This document shows positions 31,467-39,723 of a DNA stretch of 64,000 nucleotides, piece by piece. The DNA comes from Actinomycetes bacterium (GTDB lineage: Bacteria > Actinomycetota > Acidimicrobiia > Acidimicrobiales > Acidimicrobiaceae): contig JAJYDM010000002.1 in NCBI GenBank assembly GCA_021777475.1, forward strand, positions 19,027 to 83,026, in the 5' to 3' direction. The notes beneath the pieces were generated by a model. The model saw only the letters and a program-made list of their open reading frames with translations, was not told where the DNA came from and ran no database searches. Made by a program: the position numbers and the translations under genes. Position 1 is the stretch's first letter. Each line of letters opens with the position of its first letter.

Positions 31467-32205
31467 GAAAAAACCGAATGCGGCAAATGAACCATGGGCA
31501 TTCGACAAACCCGAAGCTGTTTTGGGTAAAGCAGTGGTTGACTGCCACACCCACACCCACTTTTCGGGCGATTCCAACACTTCAATAGACCAATATGTAA
31601 CGGAGTTCGAAAAATCCGGGCTGACCCACGTATTCGTGACCGACCATCAGAGCATCGCCGCCTTTCCGCTTCTGGAGGAGCGTCTTGGCTCAAGGGTAAT
31701 TTGCGGGCAGGAGCAAAGGGTAGCTGAAGGTGAAGTTATAGGGCTATTTCTCACCCATAAGATTCCACCAGGTCTCACCCTTGCAGACGCATCAAAGGCC
31801 ATAAGAGACCAGGGAGGCATTGTATATTTATGTCACCCTATGGACTCAAAACGGTTTTCGGTTGATCTCGAGACTCTCGTGTCGTCCGCCGAAAACAGAT
31901 GTTTGGATGCGATCGAACTCTACAATTCGAAATCCGCATCGATAAACCGTCAACTCATTGAAATAGCCCGTAAATTTGAGATTCCCATGCTCGGCGGTTC
32001 AGACTCCCATGTAGCCAGTGCAATCGGCTCCTCAGGCGCCGTAATGCCATGGTTCGACTCAGCTCCAGACTTTCTAGCCGCGGTCAAACATGCGACTCCC
32101 TTCGGCCGACGATGCGATCCGCGCAAATCATGGCCGCTTCAAGTTGTTCCAACAACGTCAAATCAAGATTCGGAACTCGCCGCTGGACGAGAGTCCGTCT
32201 TGTAA
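31456..32205 (+). CDS. PHP-domain metal-dependent phosphoesterase
   Basis: 249-residue protein of the polymerase-and-histidinol-phosphatase fold. The first metal motif is CHTHTHFSGDS, followed by HVFVTDHQS, GGIVYLCHP and LGGSDSHVASAIG, which supply the His/Asp metal ligands. Relatives hydrolyse nucleoside 3',5'-bisphosphates, but the substrate here is not proven. The PHP motif begins near residue 34 after a short polar tail. It starts at GTG 31456 inside the end of tldE, so it is translated from the same mRNA. The 3' end overlaps the convergent zinc ribbon gene by 43 bp. Confidence 0.9.
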   Translation: MASEKKPNAANEPWAFDKPEAVLGKAVVDCHTHTHFSGDSNTSIDQYVTEFEKSGLTHVFVTDHQSIAAFPLLEERLGSRVICGQEQRVAEGEVIGLFLTHKIPPGLTLADASKAIRDQGGIVYLCHPMDSKRFSVDLETLVSSAENRCLDAIELYNSKSASINRQLIEIARKFEIPMLGGSDSHVASAIGSSGAVMPWFDSAPDFLAAVKHATPFGRRCDPRKSWPLQVVPTTSNQDSELAAGRESVL

Positions 32206-32360
32206 AACCCGGAACCTTTAAATTGGATCCCGACGGAGCCAAATACCTTCTTTACTTTGCCTCCACACACCTCACAACTTGCAAGGGGCTCATCTGAAAA
32301 CGACTGAAAGACGTCAAAACGTCTTTCACAACTCTTACAAACGTATTCGTAGGTTGGCAC
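32163..32360 (-). CDS. FmdB-family zinc ribbon protein
   Basis: Small 65-residue protein. The N-terminal MPTYEYVCKSCERRFDVFQSF and CEVCGGKVKKVFG give two CxxC knuckles that bind one zinc, the diagnostic FmdB regulatory-domain pattern, followed by FKGSGFYKTD and a short disordered tail. It starts at GTG 32360 with GGAGGAAG upstream. Its promoter carries a perfect CIRCE operator 28 bp before the start, so it is probably repressed by HrcA and induced by protein-folding stress. The molecular role of the family is poorly known. Its 3' end overlaps the PHP gene. Confidence 0.92.
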   Translation of the reverse strand: MPTYEYVCKSCERRFDVFQSFSDEPLASCEVCGGKVKKVFGSVGIQFKGSGFYKTDSRPAASSES

Positions 32361-32387
32361 CTACTTCCTCCAGGTTCATATGCTCTA

Positions 32388-32414
32388 TTAGCACTCGACT
32401 ATCCTGAGTGCTAA
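32388..32414. promoter_or_regulatory. CIRCE element (HrcA operator)
   Basis: A perfect inverted repeat TTAGCACTC, nine-base spacer, GAGTGCTAA, identical to the CIRCE consensus bound by HrcA. It lies 28 bp upstream of the FmdB-like start codon, with TATTAT on the minus strand (32414-32419) abutting it as a likely -10 box, so the transcription start would fall inside the operator. The galU start on the other side is 190 bp away, making FmdB the more likely target. Confidence 0.9.
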
Positions 32415-32604
32415 TAATACCACAGCTTGAAAAACTACTATCTTTTACCTGGTCAACAAGTTGTCATAAACAATGTATGACACGGGAAGCGGCAGTTGGA
32501 ATACAATGAACTTCAAGTTGCCAGGTGACGCTCAAATGACTGCCCTCCGGATTTTGCCGGACCAGGGCAGATCGGACAGCGAACAAAGCCGATAAGGAGT
32601 ACGC

Positions 32605-33576
32605 GTGCATCATTTGCCCAGAAAGGCCGTAGTACCCGCCGCAGGACTTGGCACTCGGCTCCTGCCAGCAACTAAGGCACAGCCGAAGGAAATGCTTCCT
32701 CTCGTTGACCGCCCCGCGATCCAATACATTATCGAAGAGGCCGTATCCGCTGGCCTGGACGACATTCTCGTCATTACCGGAAAATCGAAGTGGTCAATCG
32801 AAGACCATTTCGACAAGTCATTTGAACTAGAGAAACACCTAGAGTCAAGCGGAAAAATTGAAGAGCTGGACCTGGTCAGATCTATTTCAGACCTGGCCGA
32901 ACTTCATTACGTCCGCCAAGGAGAACCCCTTGGATTGGGACACGCCGTTTCCATGGCAAAGCAACACATTTCTGGCGAACCTTTTGCCGTTTTACTTGCA
33001 GACGACATCATGATTTCTGATCATCCACTGCTCTCGGGCATGATGCAGCTATACGGGGAGCAGCAGTGCTCTGTATTGGCACTTATGGAAGTACCTTCGC
33101 AAGACATCTCGCTATACGGTTGTGTTTCCTACGAACCCACCGAGAATGCAGAAATAGTACGCGTAACTGGAATAGTCGAAAAACCCGACCCGGATGAAGC
33201 CCCTTCGAATTTTGCGGTAATCGGCCGTTATATCTTCACGCCTGAAATATTCGACTGCCTCGACAAGACAAAGCCGGGAAGAAACGGCGAAATTCAGTTG
33301 ACTGACGCGATCTCCCTACTCCTTAAGCAACAGCCAATTTTCGGTTATGTTGTTAAAGACGGGCGTTTCGACGTTGGCACCAAGATCGACTACCTAACGG
33401 CAATCGTGGAGTTAGCACTTGTGAGAGACGACCTTGGCCCGCAGTTCCTCGCTATTCTCACGGAAATCGTCAGCCGTTTCGAAGACAAACCTTCCGCGAG
33501 GACTCCCCGGGAACGCATGAGCCACGCTATGAGCGAGATCATGCGAAAATTGGAACACAAGCCAAAGTCAAAGTAG
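32605..33576 (+). CDS. galU: UTP-glucose-1-phosphate uridylyltransferase
   Basis: Makes UDP-glucose for envelope glycans, 323 residues, close to the family length. The nucleotide-binding motif GLGTRLLPATKAQPKEMLPLVDRPAIQY is at about 14-41. The later segment PLGLGHAVSMAK and ADDIMISD (metal-binding Asp) are present, as is VVKDGRFDVGTKIDYL. The start is GTG 32605 with AAGGAG at a good distance. It leads a plus-strand run into moeA/glp, an order seen in many actinobacteria. Confidence 0.97.
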   Translation: MHHLPRKAVVPAAGLGTRLLPATKAQPKEMLPLVDRPAIQYIIEEAVSAGLDDILVITGKSKWSIEDHFDKSFELEKHLESSGKIEELDLVRSISDLAELHYVRQGEPLGLGHAVSMAKQHISGEPFAVLLADDIMISDHPLLSGMMQLYGEQQCSVLALMEVPSQDISLYGCVSYEPTENAEIVRVTGIVEKPDPDEAPSNFAVIGRYIFTPEIFDCLDKTKPGRNGEIQLTDAISLLLKQQPIFGYVVKDGRFDVGTKIDYLTAIVELALVRDDLGPQFLAILTEIVSRFEDKPSARTPRERMSHAMSEIMRKLEHKPKSK

Positions 33577-33591
33577 CTCCACCATCTTGAT

Positions 33592-34848
33592 ATGTTGGAC
33601 AAAACTCCAGAAGCAGGAACGTTACCAATGATTGAATTGAACCAAGCACAAGAAATTGTTCTGCAAACGATCAACCCCCTCCCGCCGAAGTCCATCCCCT
33701 TGGCCGAATGTGACGGACTGCTCACAAGCTGTGCGATACATGCGGCGGAAGAAATACCTCCATTCGACAACACGGCAGTTGATGGTTTTGCCCTAAGTTC
33801 CAGTGCCATCGAATCCGGTATCAAGGAGTTTGAGATCCTTGGCACCATAGCTGCCGGAGACACAGGTGACATTCCTGTTTCCGGATCAGCAACAGTCAGA
33901 ATAATGACCGGCGCACCAATGCCTCCAGGGTCAGACTGTGTACTCATGGTCGAAGACTCCGTCGTAACTGAAAGGAATGGCAGGACTTACCTGTCGTTCG
34001 ACAAGAAACCTTCCAGATTCGATAACGTCCGGGATGCGGGCAGTGATATTTCCAAAGGACAACTGCTATTCCCTTCTAACACGCAGCTATTCGCTGGACA
34101 TCTTGGAGTGCTGGCGAGCCTCGGAATCTACGAGGTAAGCGTCTTTCCTCGGGCCCGTGTGGGTATCCTTTCAACCGGGAGCGAACTCACAATCGATCCG
34201 GGGCCTCTCAAACCGGGCCAGATCCGCGATTCAAACCGCCCCACACTTTCCAGTCTCGTCAGAGAAATGGGGGCAATACCAATTGACCTGGGAATCATAC
34301 CTGATAATCCAGAGAGCCTCAGACAGGGCTTTTCTGAAGCTGCTTCCTCCTGTGATGTGGTGCTTTCGTCGGGTGGAGTCAGCGTGGGGGATTTTGACTA
34401 CACCAAGGAAATCCTAGATGAACTCTCAAATGGCACAATGTCCTGGATGCAAATTGCTATAAGACCCGCCAAACCGTTTGCTTTCGGCCACATCGGCACC
34501 ACTCCCATGTTCGGCCTACCTGGAAATCCGGTTTCGTCAGCCGTGTCATTCGAGCTACTGGCACGTCCAGCAATTCGCAAGATGATGGGCCATCAGCAGC
34601 TGTTCAGGAACACCGTTTCCGCAGTCGCTAGGACCAACCTCCATAGACGTCCTGATGGCAAGATCCATTTCATGAGGGTTTCTGCGCAACTCGAACTGGA
34701 CGGCATGGTCTACATTCAGCCACAGTCCGGACAGTCCAGCCATCTTCTCTACTCAATGGCAAATTCCAATGCCCTTGCAGTAGTACCGAATGGGATAGGC
34801 TGCAAAGCCGGCGACCATGTCGACACCCTAATCCTTCGTGAACTATGA
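33592..34848 (+). CDS. moeA: Molybdopterin molybdotransferase MoeA / gephyrin-like Glp
   Basis: 418 residues with the three-part MoeA fold. The DNTAVDGFAL motif near 61-70, the central molybdopterin-binding domain with STGSEL and SNRPTLSSLVREMG, SSGGVSVGDFDYTKE and GLPGNPVSSAVSF are all present. MoeA inserts molybdate into adenylated molybdopterin. In actinobacteria a MoeA-like protein encoded beside galU (Glp) also works in cell division together with the membrane receptor GlpR, and a GlpR-like gene lies 1.8 kb downstream. It may therefore be MoeA, Glp, or serve both roles. The ATG at 33628 (residue 13) is the better start by homology (MIELNQAQEIV). galU ends 15 bp upstream. Confidence 0.93.
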   Translation: MLDKTPEAGTLPMIELNQAQEIVLQTINPLPPKSIPLAECDGLLTSCAIHAAEEIPPFDNTAVDGFALSSSAIESGIKEFEILGTIAAGDTGDIPVSGSATVRIMTGAPMPPGSDCVLMVEDSVVTERNGRTYLSFDKKPSRFDNVRDAGSDISKGQLLFPSNTQLFAGHLGVLASLGIYEVSVFPRARVGILSTGSELTIDPGPLKPGQIRDSNRPTLSSLVREMGAIPIDLGIIPDNPESLRQGFSEAASSCDVVLSSGGVSVGDFDYTKEILDELSNGTMSWMQIAIRPAKPFAFGHIGTTPMFGLPGNPVSSAVSFELLARPAIRKMMGHQQLFRNTVSAVARTNLHRRPDGKIHFMRVSAQLELDGMVYIQPQSGQSSHLLYSMANSNALAVVPNGIGCKAGDHVDTLILREL

Positions 34849-34940
34849 GTGGTTCGACCCTTGCGAAGTAACTACCCCCTCTTTGTGATAGGCCTGATGC
34901 CGGCTGCAGTACCCACACTCTATCAAAGTAGGCTTTAATC

Positions 34941-35957
34941 GTGACGCCAAAAAGCTTTGTTCCCCTGATCGATCCTTTTGATCGACGGGTAAGAGATCTA
35001 AGGATCTCAATCACCGATAGATGCAACTTCAGATGCACATATTGCATGCCTGAGGAAGGACTCAAGTGGTTGGATCGTGCTGAAATCCTCTCCTTCGAAG
35101 AGATTACGAGATTGGCAAGAATCTTTGTTGAGAACTTCGACTTCGACGGCATCCGTTTGACGGGTGGTGAACCAACGGTCCGCGCCGACCTGCCATTGCT
35201 AGTGGAAAAACTTTCGGGTCTCATTGTGCCGTCCACTGACAAACCGGTCGACCTGGCGATGACAACTAACGGCTCGGCGCTGAGGCTAATTGCCAAGGAT
35301 CTTAAAGAAGCCGGCCTAACTAGATTGAATATTTCCCTTGATTCTCTCGACCCTCAGATTTTCCACCAGATGACGAGGCGCAACCATCTTGACAAGGTCA
35401 TGGACGGCATTAATGCAGCCCGTGAGGTCGGTTTCCACCACGTCAAGCTCAACATAGTCATGATCCGCGGCACCAACGACCATGAAATTGTCGACTTTGC
35501 CACATTCGGACGAGAAAATGGAATGCAGCCCCGTTTTATCGAATTCATGCCGCTTGACGCTGATGGTGCTTGGACTATGGAAAAAGTTGTCCCCGCAGAT
35601 GAGATCGTTGAAAGAATCAATGATGTCTATCCTCTGGAACCAATCCTTCACGGTCCAGAACCCGCACAGCGTTTCGCATACAAAGATGGTATGGGTGAGG
35701 TAGGAGTAATTCCCTCCGTAACAAAGCCATTTTGCGGAAATTGTGATCGAGTCCGACTGACCGCGGAAGGCAAATTCATGACATGCCTTTTTGCCATCGA
35801 TGACTTCGACCTTAGAAAGACACTCAGATCAGGTGGAAGTGACCGCGATCTTATCCGACAGATCCAAGCCGCGGTTGGCACAAAGTGGGCAGGACACAGT
35901 ATTGGAAACGTCAATTTTATTAGACCGCCCAGGTCAATGAGTCAAATAGGCGGCTAG
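34941..35957 (+). CDS. moaA: GTP 3',8-cyclase MoaA
   Basis: Radical-SAM enzyme for the first step of molybdenum cofactor synthesis, 338 residues. The SAM-cluster cysteines are in CNFRCTYC (28, 32, 35). The second, substrate-side cluster is supplied by CGNC and a later MTCLFA near 270-290. The C terminus ends in Gly-Gly (SQIGG), which is needed for catalysis in MoaA. It starts at GTG 34941, 92 bp after moeA. It is followed by moaC, its pathway partner. Confidence 0.97.
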   Translation: MTPKSFVPLIDPFDRRVRDLRISITDRCNFRCTYCMPEEGLKWLDRAEILSFEEITRLARIFVENFDFDGIRLTGGEPTVRADLPLLVEKLSGLIVPSTDKPVDLAMTTNGSALRLIAKDLKEAGLTRLNISLDSLDPQIFHQMTRRNHLDKVMDGINAAREVGFHHVKLNIVMIRGTNDHEIVDFATFGRENGMQPRFIEFMPLDADGAWTMEKVVPADEIVERINDVYPLEPILHGPEPAQRFAYKDGMGEVGVIPSVTKPFCGNCDRVRLTAEGKFMTCLFAIDDFDLRKTLRSGGSDRDLIRQIQAAVGTKWAGHSIGNVNFIRPPRSMSQIGG

Positions 35958-36039
35958 CCGAAGGTGCCTGGACTTTTGTCCACAGGAGTAATGACTGCAG
36001 GATTTGGAACAACCCAAAGAAAGGCCTTGGATTTAACAT

Positions 36040-36546
36040 ATGTCAGACCGTAGCCTCACCCACATTGACCCGCTTGGACGTGCACGGATGGTCGATGTCA
36101 CCCCCAAGGATCCCACACACCGCAGAGCGACTGCCAGATGCAAGGTCTTCATGATGCCGGAGACCACCGCCAAAGTCGCAAACAACGCGATAACCAAAGG
36201 TGACGTACTGGGTGCGGCCAGAATCGCCGGCATTCAGGCCGCCAAGAGAACTCCCGACCTCATTCCACTATGCCATCCACTCTTAGTAGGATCAATCTAC
36301 ATTAATTTCACTATCGGTGACGACTTCGTTGAGATCGAAAGCCAGGTTGAAACTGTGGACCGCACGGGCGTTGAGATGGAAGCCCTCACAGCATGCTCAG
36401 TGGCAGCTCTCACTGTGTACGATATGTGCAAGTCAGCGGACAGAACCATGGTGATCGGTGACTTGGCGCTCTGGGAAAAGGTAGGTGGTCGATCCGGACT
36501 TTGGAAGCGGCCCGGAGCCGACAGCCTTACTGAACTAAACCTATAA
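36040..36546 (+). CDS. moaC: Cyclic pyranopterin monophosphate synthase MoaC
   Basis: Converts the MoaA product to cyclic pyranopterin monophosphate, 168 residues, normal size. Conserved segments are ARMVDVTPKDPTHRRATA at the N terminus, PLCHPLLVGSI, GVEMEALTACSVAALTVYDMCKS and the final GGRSGLW, which contain the catalytic Lys/Asp/His region. It starts 82 bp after moaA. MoaD, MoaE and MogA genes are not in this window. Confidence 0.97.
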   Translation: MSDRSLTHIDPLGRARMVDVTPKDPTHRRATARCKVFMMPETTAKVANNAITKGDVLGAARIAGIQAAKRTPDLIPLCHPLLVGSIYINFTIGDDFVEIESQVETVDRTGVEMEALTACSVAALTVYDMCKSADRTMVIGDLALWEKVGGRSGLWKRPGADSLTELNL

Positions 36547-36676
36547 CCTTCCACAAATTCCAGTTTTCGCCTCATTTAATAAACAATTGTGGCAATAATT
36601 GGGCTAATACCAAGCACGCCCAAAATTGGCTTGATATATTTGTAATTACACATTTGTATTTAAGGAATCGTTACTA

Positions 36677-37171
36677 ATGCTTCTGGCGATTGTTGCATCA
36701 ATGTGGGCTGCGGTGATTACCATTCCACTAGTTGTGAGATGGAGGGATTCCCGTCACATTACATCAGTTGGAAGCTTTTCGAGATCGCTTGGCGTTCTAG
36801 GACATCAGTGCTCAACTTCTACAACTGCAATTCCTGGCAGGCAGGCTGTCCGTAAATCTTCCTGGACAATCCTCACGAAATTCGGCCGAGTTGAGCCGGA
36901 GGTTCTGCTGCAGGATCAATATAGTTTCGCTACCTCTCAACCGAGCAGAGTGGTTCATTACAAGACAAGGGTCTCTCGCCTCGCCCATCAGCAAATGATT
37001 AGACGACGTAAAAACATTTTATTTTCGCTCCTGGGAAGTAGTTTGATGCTTTTCGTCTTAAATCTTTTATTGGGATCAAGAGTCGTTGAACTGCTGACCC
37101 TGTTGACCTTCCTTGCTTTGATCTCCTACATTGGGCTGCTGGTTCAGTTCAAAAAAGCAGCTTTCAACTAA
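36677..37171 (+). CDS. SepX/GlpR-like divisome membrane protein (putative)
   Basis: 164 residues. A short N-terminal membrane helix (about 2-21) is followed by WRDSRHITSVGSFSRSLGVLG, a polar middle, and two closely spaced C-terminal helices (about 117-158) after RRRKN. This layout and the DSxxSVGSFxRxLxVL-like segment match what I know of the actinobacterial SepX/GlpR family, the membrane receptor of the gephyrin-like protein Glp. The location downstream of galU and moeA/glp supports this. The assignment rests on topology and synteny, not on a search. AAGGAA precedes the ATG. An AT-rich 130-bp gap upstream has a TTGATA-N17-TTGTAT promoter-like pair. Confidence 0.6.
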   Translation: MLLAIVASMWAAVITIPLVVRWRDSRHITSVGSFSRSLGVLGHQCSTSTTAIPGRQAVRKSSWTILTKFGRVEPEVLLQDQYSFATSQPSRVVHYKTRVSRLAHQQMIRRRKNILFSLLGSSLMLFVLNLLLGSRVVELLTLLTFLALISYIGLLVQFKKAAFN

Positions 37172-37231
37172 AACGTTCAACCAAATGGGGACTCCCGAGA
37201 CCGGCTTGGCGGGTAAGATCGAATTTTGCCC

Positions 37232-37307
37232 GGGGGTGTAGCTCAGCTGGTAGAGCGCTACGTTCGCAACGTAGAAGTCGGCGGTTCGAGTCCGCTCACC
37301 TCCACCA
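37232..37307 (+). tRNA. tRNA-Ala(CGC)
   Basis: A 76-nt cloverleaf including encoded CCA. The acceptor GGGGGTG pairs with CACCTCC and has the G3-U70 wobble that identifies alanine tRNAs. D arm GCTC-GAGC, anticodon stem CTACG/CGTAG with loop TTCGCAA (anticodon CGC, reading GCG), T stem GGCGG/CCGCT with TTCGAGT loop. Its 3' end coincides with the left copy of a direct repeat that bounds a foreign segment. Confidence 0.97.
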
Positions 37308-37335
37308 AAGTATCCGTATGAGAACCCTGCACCTT
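37303..37335. repeat. Direct repeat copy 1 (attL-like), at the tRNA-Ala 3' end
   Basis: 33 bp starting in the last tRNA acceptor base plus ACCA and running 28 bp beyond. It matches the sequence at 40675-40707 at 28 of 33 positions, including CACCAAAGTAT without mismatch. A repeat at a tRNA 3' end with a recombinase fragment inside is the usual mark of an integrated element. Confidence 0.6.
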
Positions 37336-37363
37336 GTCGGTGCCCCCGGTTCCAGCCTCAGAA

Positions 37364-37396
37364 CCGCCCATCGGCGTGACTGGATGGGCAGTTTTC
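37364..37396 (+). terminator. Rho-independent terminator after tRNA-Ala
   Basis: GCCCATC (37366-37372) pairs with GATGGGC (37383-37389) across a ten-base loop, followed by AGTTTTC. It is placed 60 bp after the tRNA end. The tail is short, so termination may be partial. It also lies just past the end of the antisense recombinase remnant. Confidence 0.5.
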
Positions 37397-37398
37397 TC

Positions 37399-37680
37399 TT
37401 ACTCAAGATCATGATGCACCCGGGCAGGAACAAAACGTGAGAGCAGATGGTCGAATGGCTGGTTGTAATCCACTCGGACGCGCCACTCGCGGGTCTCGTC
37501 ATCTTCGTCCATGTAGATCTTGGCGAAAAATGCCTGGTTAAACAGTCGCCTGTGTGGTCGTTTGCCCGCAGGTAGGCCCCGTGACAGTCTCGGGCCAGAT
37601 CCAGGGTGTCAGCCAACACCGAACGCGCCTGTTCGAGGTCGGCATCGTCGGCCTTGAGTTGTTCTTGAATTCGTTGGAGC
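37399..37680 (-). pseudogene. Serine recombinase C-terminal remnant
   Basis: The minus strand encodes the end of a large serine recombinase. One frame gives a coiled-coil-like LQRIQEQLKADDADLEQAR then DTLDLARDCHGAYLRAND. After a one-base shift near 37553 it continues RRLFNQAFFAKIYMDED and ends VDYNQPFDHLLSRFV, then VHHDLE and TAA. NQAFFxKIYxDED and the PFDxLL tail are typical of actinobacterial integrase-type recombinases. A stop codon lies just upstream of the coiled coil, and the N-terminal catalytic domain with its serine is missing. It is therefore dead and was probably the integrase of the element between the two direct repeats. Confidence 0.7.
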
Positions 37681-37806
37681 TAACCCGCAATACTCAGTTC
37701 TCGGGATCCTTCACTGATATCACGAGTGGCGCTAAATTTCCGGGGGAGTTGGCTGGGCTTTGGCACTTCGCGCGAGATACTGCGGATTTCTATGAAAGGG
37801 GGATTC

Positions 37807-38655
37807 ATGAGAAATATTAATCTCCGACAGCATGCCCGTCATTTTTTCGCCGGTGACCTCGAAGCCAAGGCTTCCACACTCTTGGTCTGTCTCAGCGCTG
37901 CGCCTGCATCAGCTCAGGGAGTTGTCGGCGGATTTACTTCCGGGAGTTGGAATGGTTCCACTTCTTGAAGTTCATATTATAACTACGGAATCGTCCAAGC
38001 TGGAGGTATGAATTCCAGTAGTGATTGTTCGTACCCTCAAGATGAAAATACGAACTTTACCGGTGCTGCAAGTGCACTCAACAACGCAGGGCTACCTGTG
38101 TCGGCATTTCTATTTCTCACCAGCAACTATTTCTCCACTACCGTTTGCGGAAATTCCACTTCGCCCATGCAATGGGGGGAAATCCAGGGCAGCCTCTTTG
38201 CGACAATCTTGGGTAATTACAGTGGTCCATTGACCAGGGTACTCGCGGACGTGGAAACTGGTCTAGGTGCAGACTGGACCCTTGACACTCAGGCCAATAA
38301 TCAGCAAGTCATAGACGGCATCAACTACGAGCTGTGCAACGCGTTCTCGTATTGCAGCGACGGGGTTTACAGCAGTATCAGTGACTAGCAGACGACTATT
38401 GGGAGCAATGTTGCACCTTATCTGGATACCAGTCATTTTTGGCTTGCCTCGTTGGGGCCGAATCAGTCGCAGTTAAACTCACAGGAAGACTATTTCACGA
38501 CTGGCCCAGGTGGGTATTCGATATTTTCCTGGCAATATGCCACTACCGCCTGCCAAATATCCTATAACTCGGCGCAGACAGAAGCGTCTAACGCGAGTCC
38601 GCAGATTCCTCAGTTTGACAAATGGACCAATACAAATCCTGCACTTGTGTGTTGA
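37807..38655 (+). pseudogene. Secreted GH25/DUF1906-like protein interrupted by two in-frame stops
   Basis: One continuous reading frame of 283 codons with AAAGGGGG before the ATG, broken only by TGA at 37966-37968 and TAG at 38386-38388. The N terminus has a signal peptide ending ASAQG. The mature part has features of lysozyme-like TIM barrels (GH25 or the related DUF1906): VLADVETGLGAD, ELCNAF...GVYSS, FWLAS and WQYATTACQ. This suggests an exported peptidoglycan-acting or sugar-binding domain, but the catalytic acids are not certain. No frameshift is present, so the gene decayed recently or the stops are read through. It lies inside the tRNA-linked segment, 45 bp before another secreted protein gene. 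Confidence 0.65.
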
Positions 38656-38699
38656 CCGTCAACGGAAACTATGGATACTCTTTTGAGAGGTGAAGGACA

Positions 38700-39260
38700 A
38701 TGAAACTATTTACAAAATTGGCAGTTGGTATCGGACTAGTACTTGCATCGGCGACTGGAGTGGAAATGGGCATAAGTGGTGCGGCCCATGCGGGAGTTTC
38801 TCATAGGTCAGGAACACCACTAACATCTCCAGCGCAGAAGTCACCCCCACCTGCTTCTTCGTCTGTGCCACCATCTGGCACCGTTGCTAATACGGCGTCA
38901 CAGGCATTTGGGCTTTCATTGGGATACTTCTTTGGCCACGGGGGTACACTCGCGGTGCACAAGGTCAGCGAAATTCGTTACGTCGAGACTACAGTGTCGA
39001 CAGCTATGCGTATCGTCCGTCCAAACGGTAACCCCAGCAGTTACGAGAACACAAGTCCCGCTTGGTTGATTGTAGCGAACGGAGCCTTTCAACCGGGATC
39101 AATCGGTTGTCAGTGTACCCCCCCGACTTACAAAGAAATGGCAATGATCGTTGTCAAAGGGCAACCGGGAGTAGTTTCTGGTTACTCCAATTCATTCAAC
39201 CTGAGCAGGTTGGCATCCTTGGTGTCTTTGCCGTCCTCCCAGTGGCCACAGTACCAGTGA
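38700..39260 (+). CDS. Secreted hypothetical protein
   Basis: 186 residues with a clear Sec signal peptide (KLFTKLAVGIGLVLASATG..., cleavage after the AAHAG region), a Pro/Ser-rich spacer (about 38-62) and a C-terminal domain of unknown type containing the CQC pair in GSIGCQCTPP. AGGTGAAGGA precedes the ATG. It probably shares an mRNA with the interrupted GH25-like gene. Codon choice is less GC-rich than in the genes that follow, matching the secreted gene upstream, so the two likely arrived together. No function can be assigned. Confidence 0.75.
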   Translation: MKLFTKLAVGIGLVLASATGVEMGISGAAHAGVSHRSGTPLTSPAQKSPPPASSSVPPSGTVANTASQAFGLSLGYFFGHGGTLAVHKVSEIRYVETTVSTAMRIVRPNGNPSSYENTSPAWLIVANGAFQPGSIGCQCTPPTYKEMAMIVVKGQPGVVSGYSNSFNLSRLASLVSLPSSQWPQYQ

Positions 39261-39435
39261 CATCGGGAGTTCAGCTGATTCGGCAGATCGAGATCAGCGA
39301 ACGTGGGCGCACCCGCGGGTAGGCCCAATTACCTCACGGTGTCCGGAGGCACCGATATTCGGGGTCGGGAGTGGCCGGCCCGCCGATCCCAGTCCCGGGG
39401 CGAGCCGCTTCTACTCGCTCCCAGTTGACCTCGAC

Positions 39436-39723
39436 CTAACGATTGAACGCTGCCAACGGCTCATCCAGTGACCCGCCCAAGGGGGTCAGCTCGTACAGCG
39501 TTGCCGTCTTGATGCGCTCCGTGCCGAGGCGCCCGACGATCAGTCCGTCGCGCTCTGTCTTCTGCGGCGCCTCGGTCAACACGTTGTGGGCGATACCGTC
39601 GAGGGCGTCGTGCAGGTCCTGGTAGCGGCATCCGCCATCGGTAAGTTCACCGAGTACGGCCAATGTCGGGCGCCCCGCGAGCAGATGGACGAGACCGTCT
39701 GCGTGTCGCAGGTTGTTGGTCAT
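39436..39723 (-). CDS. HxlR-family winged-helix transcriptional regulator
   Basis: 95-residue single winged helix. LLAGRPTLAVLGELTDGGCRYQDLH and NVLTEAPQKTERDGLIVGRL and LYELTPLGGSLDEPL match the HxlR pattern (recognition helix followed by the wing and the TPLG motif). In typical members the segment reads LTxxLRxxExDGLI, and here APQKT replaces part of it, so the gene may be drifting. It lies in a clearly more GC-rich stretch than the secreted genes beside it. Its target is unknown; the usual divergent enzyme gene is absent. Confidence 0.75.
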   Translation of the reverse strand: MTNNLRHADGLVHLLAGRPTLAVLGELTDGGCRYQDLHDALDGIAHNVLTEAPQKTERDGLIVGRLGTERIKTATLYELTPLGGSLDEPLAAFNR

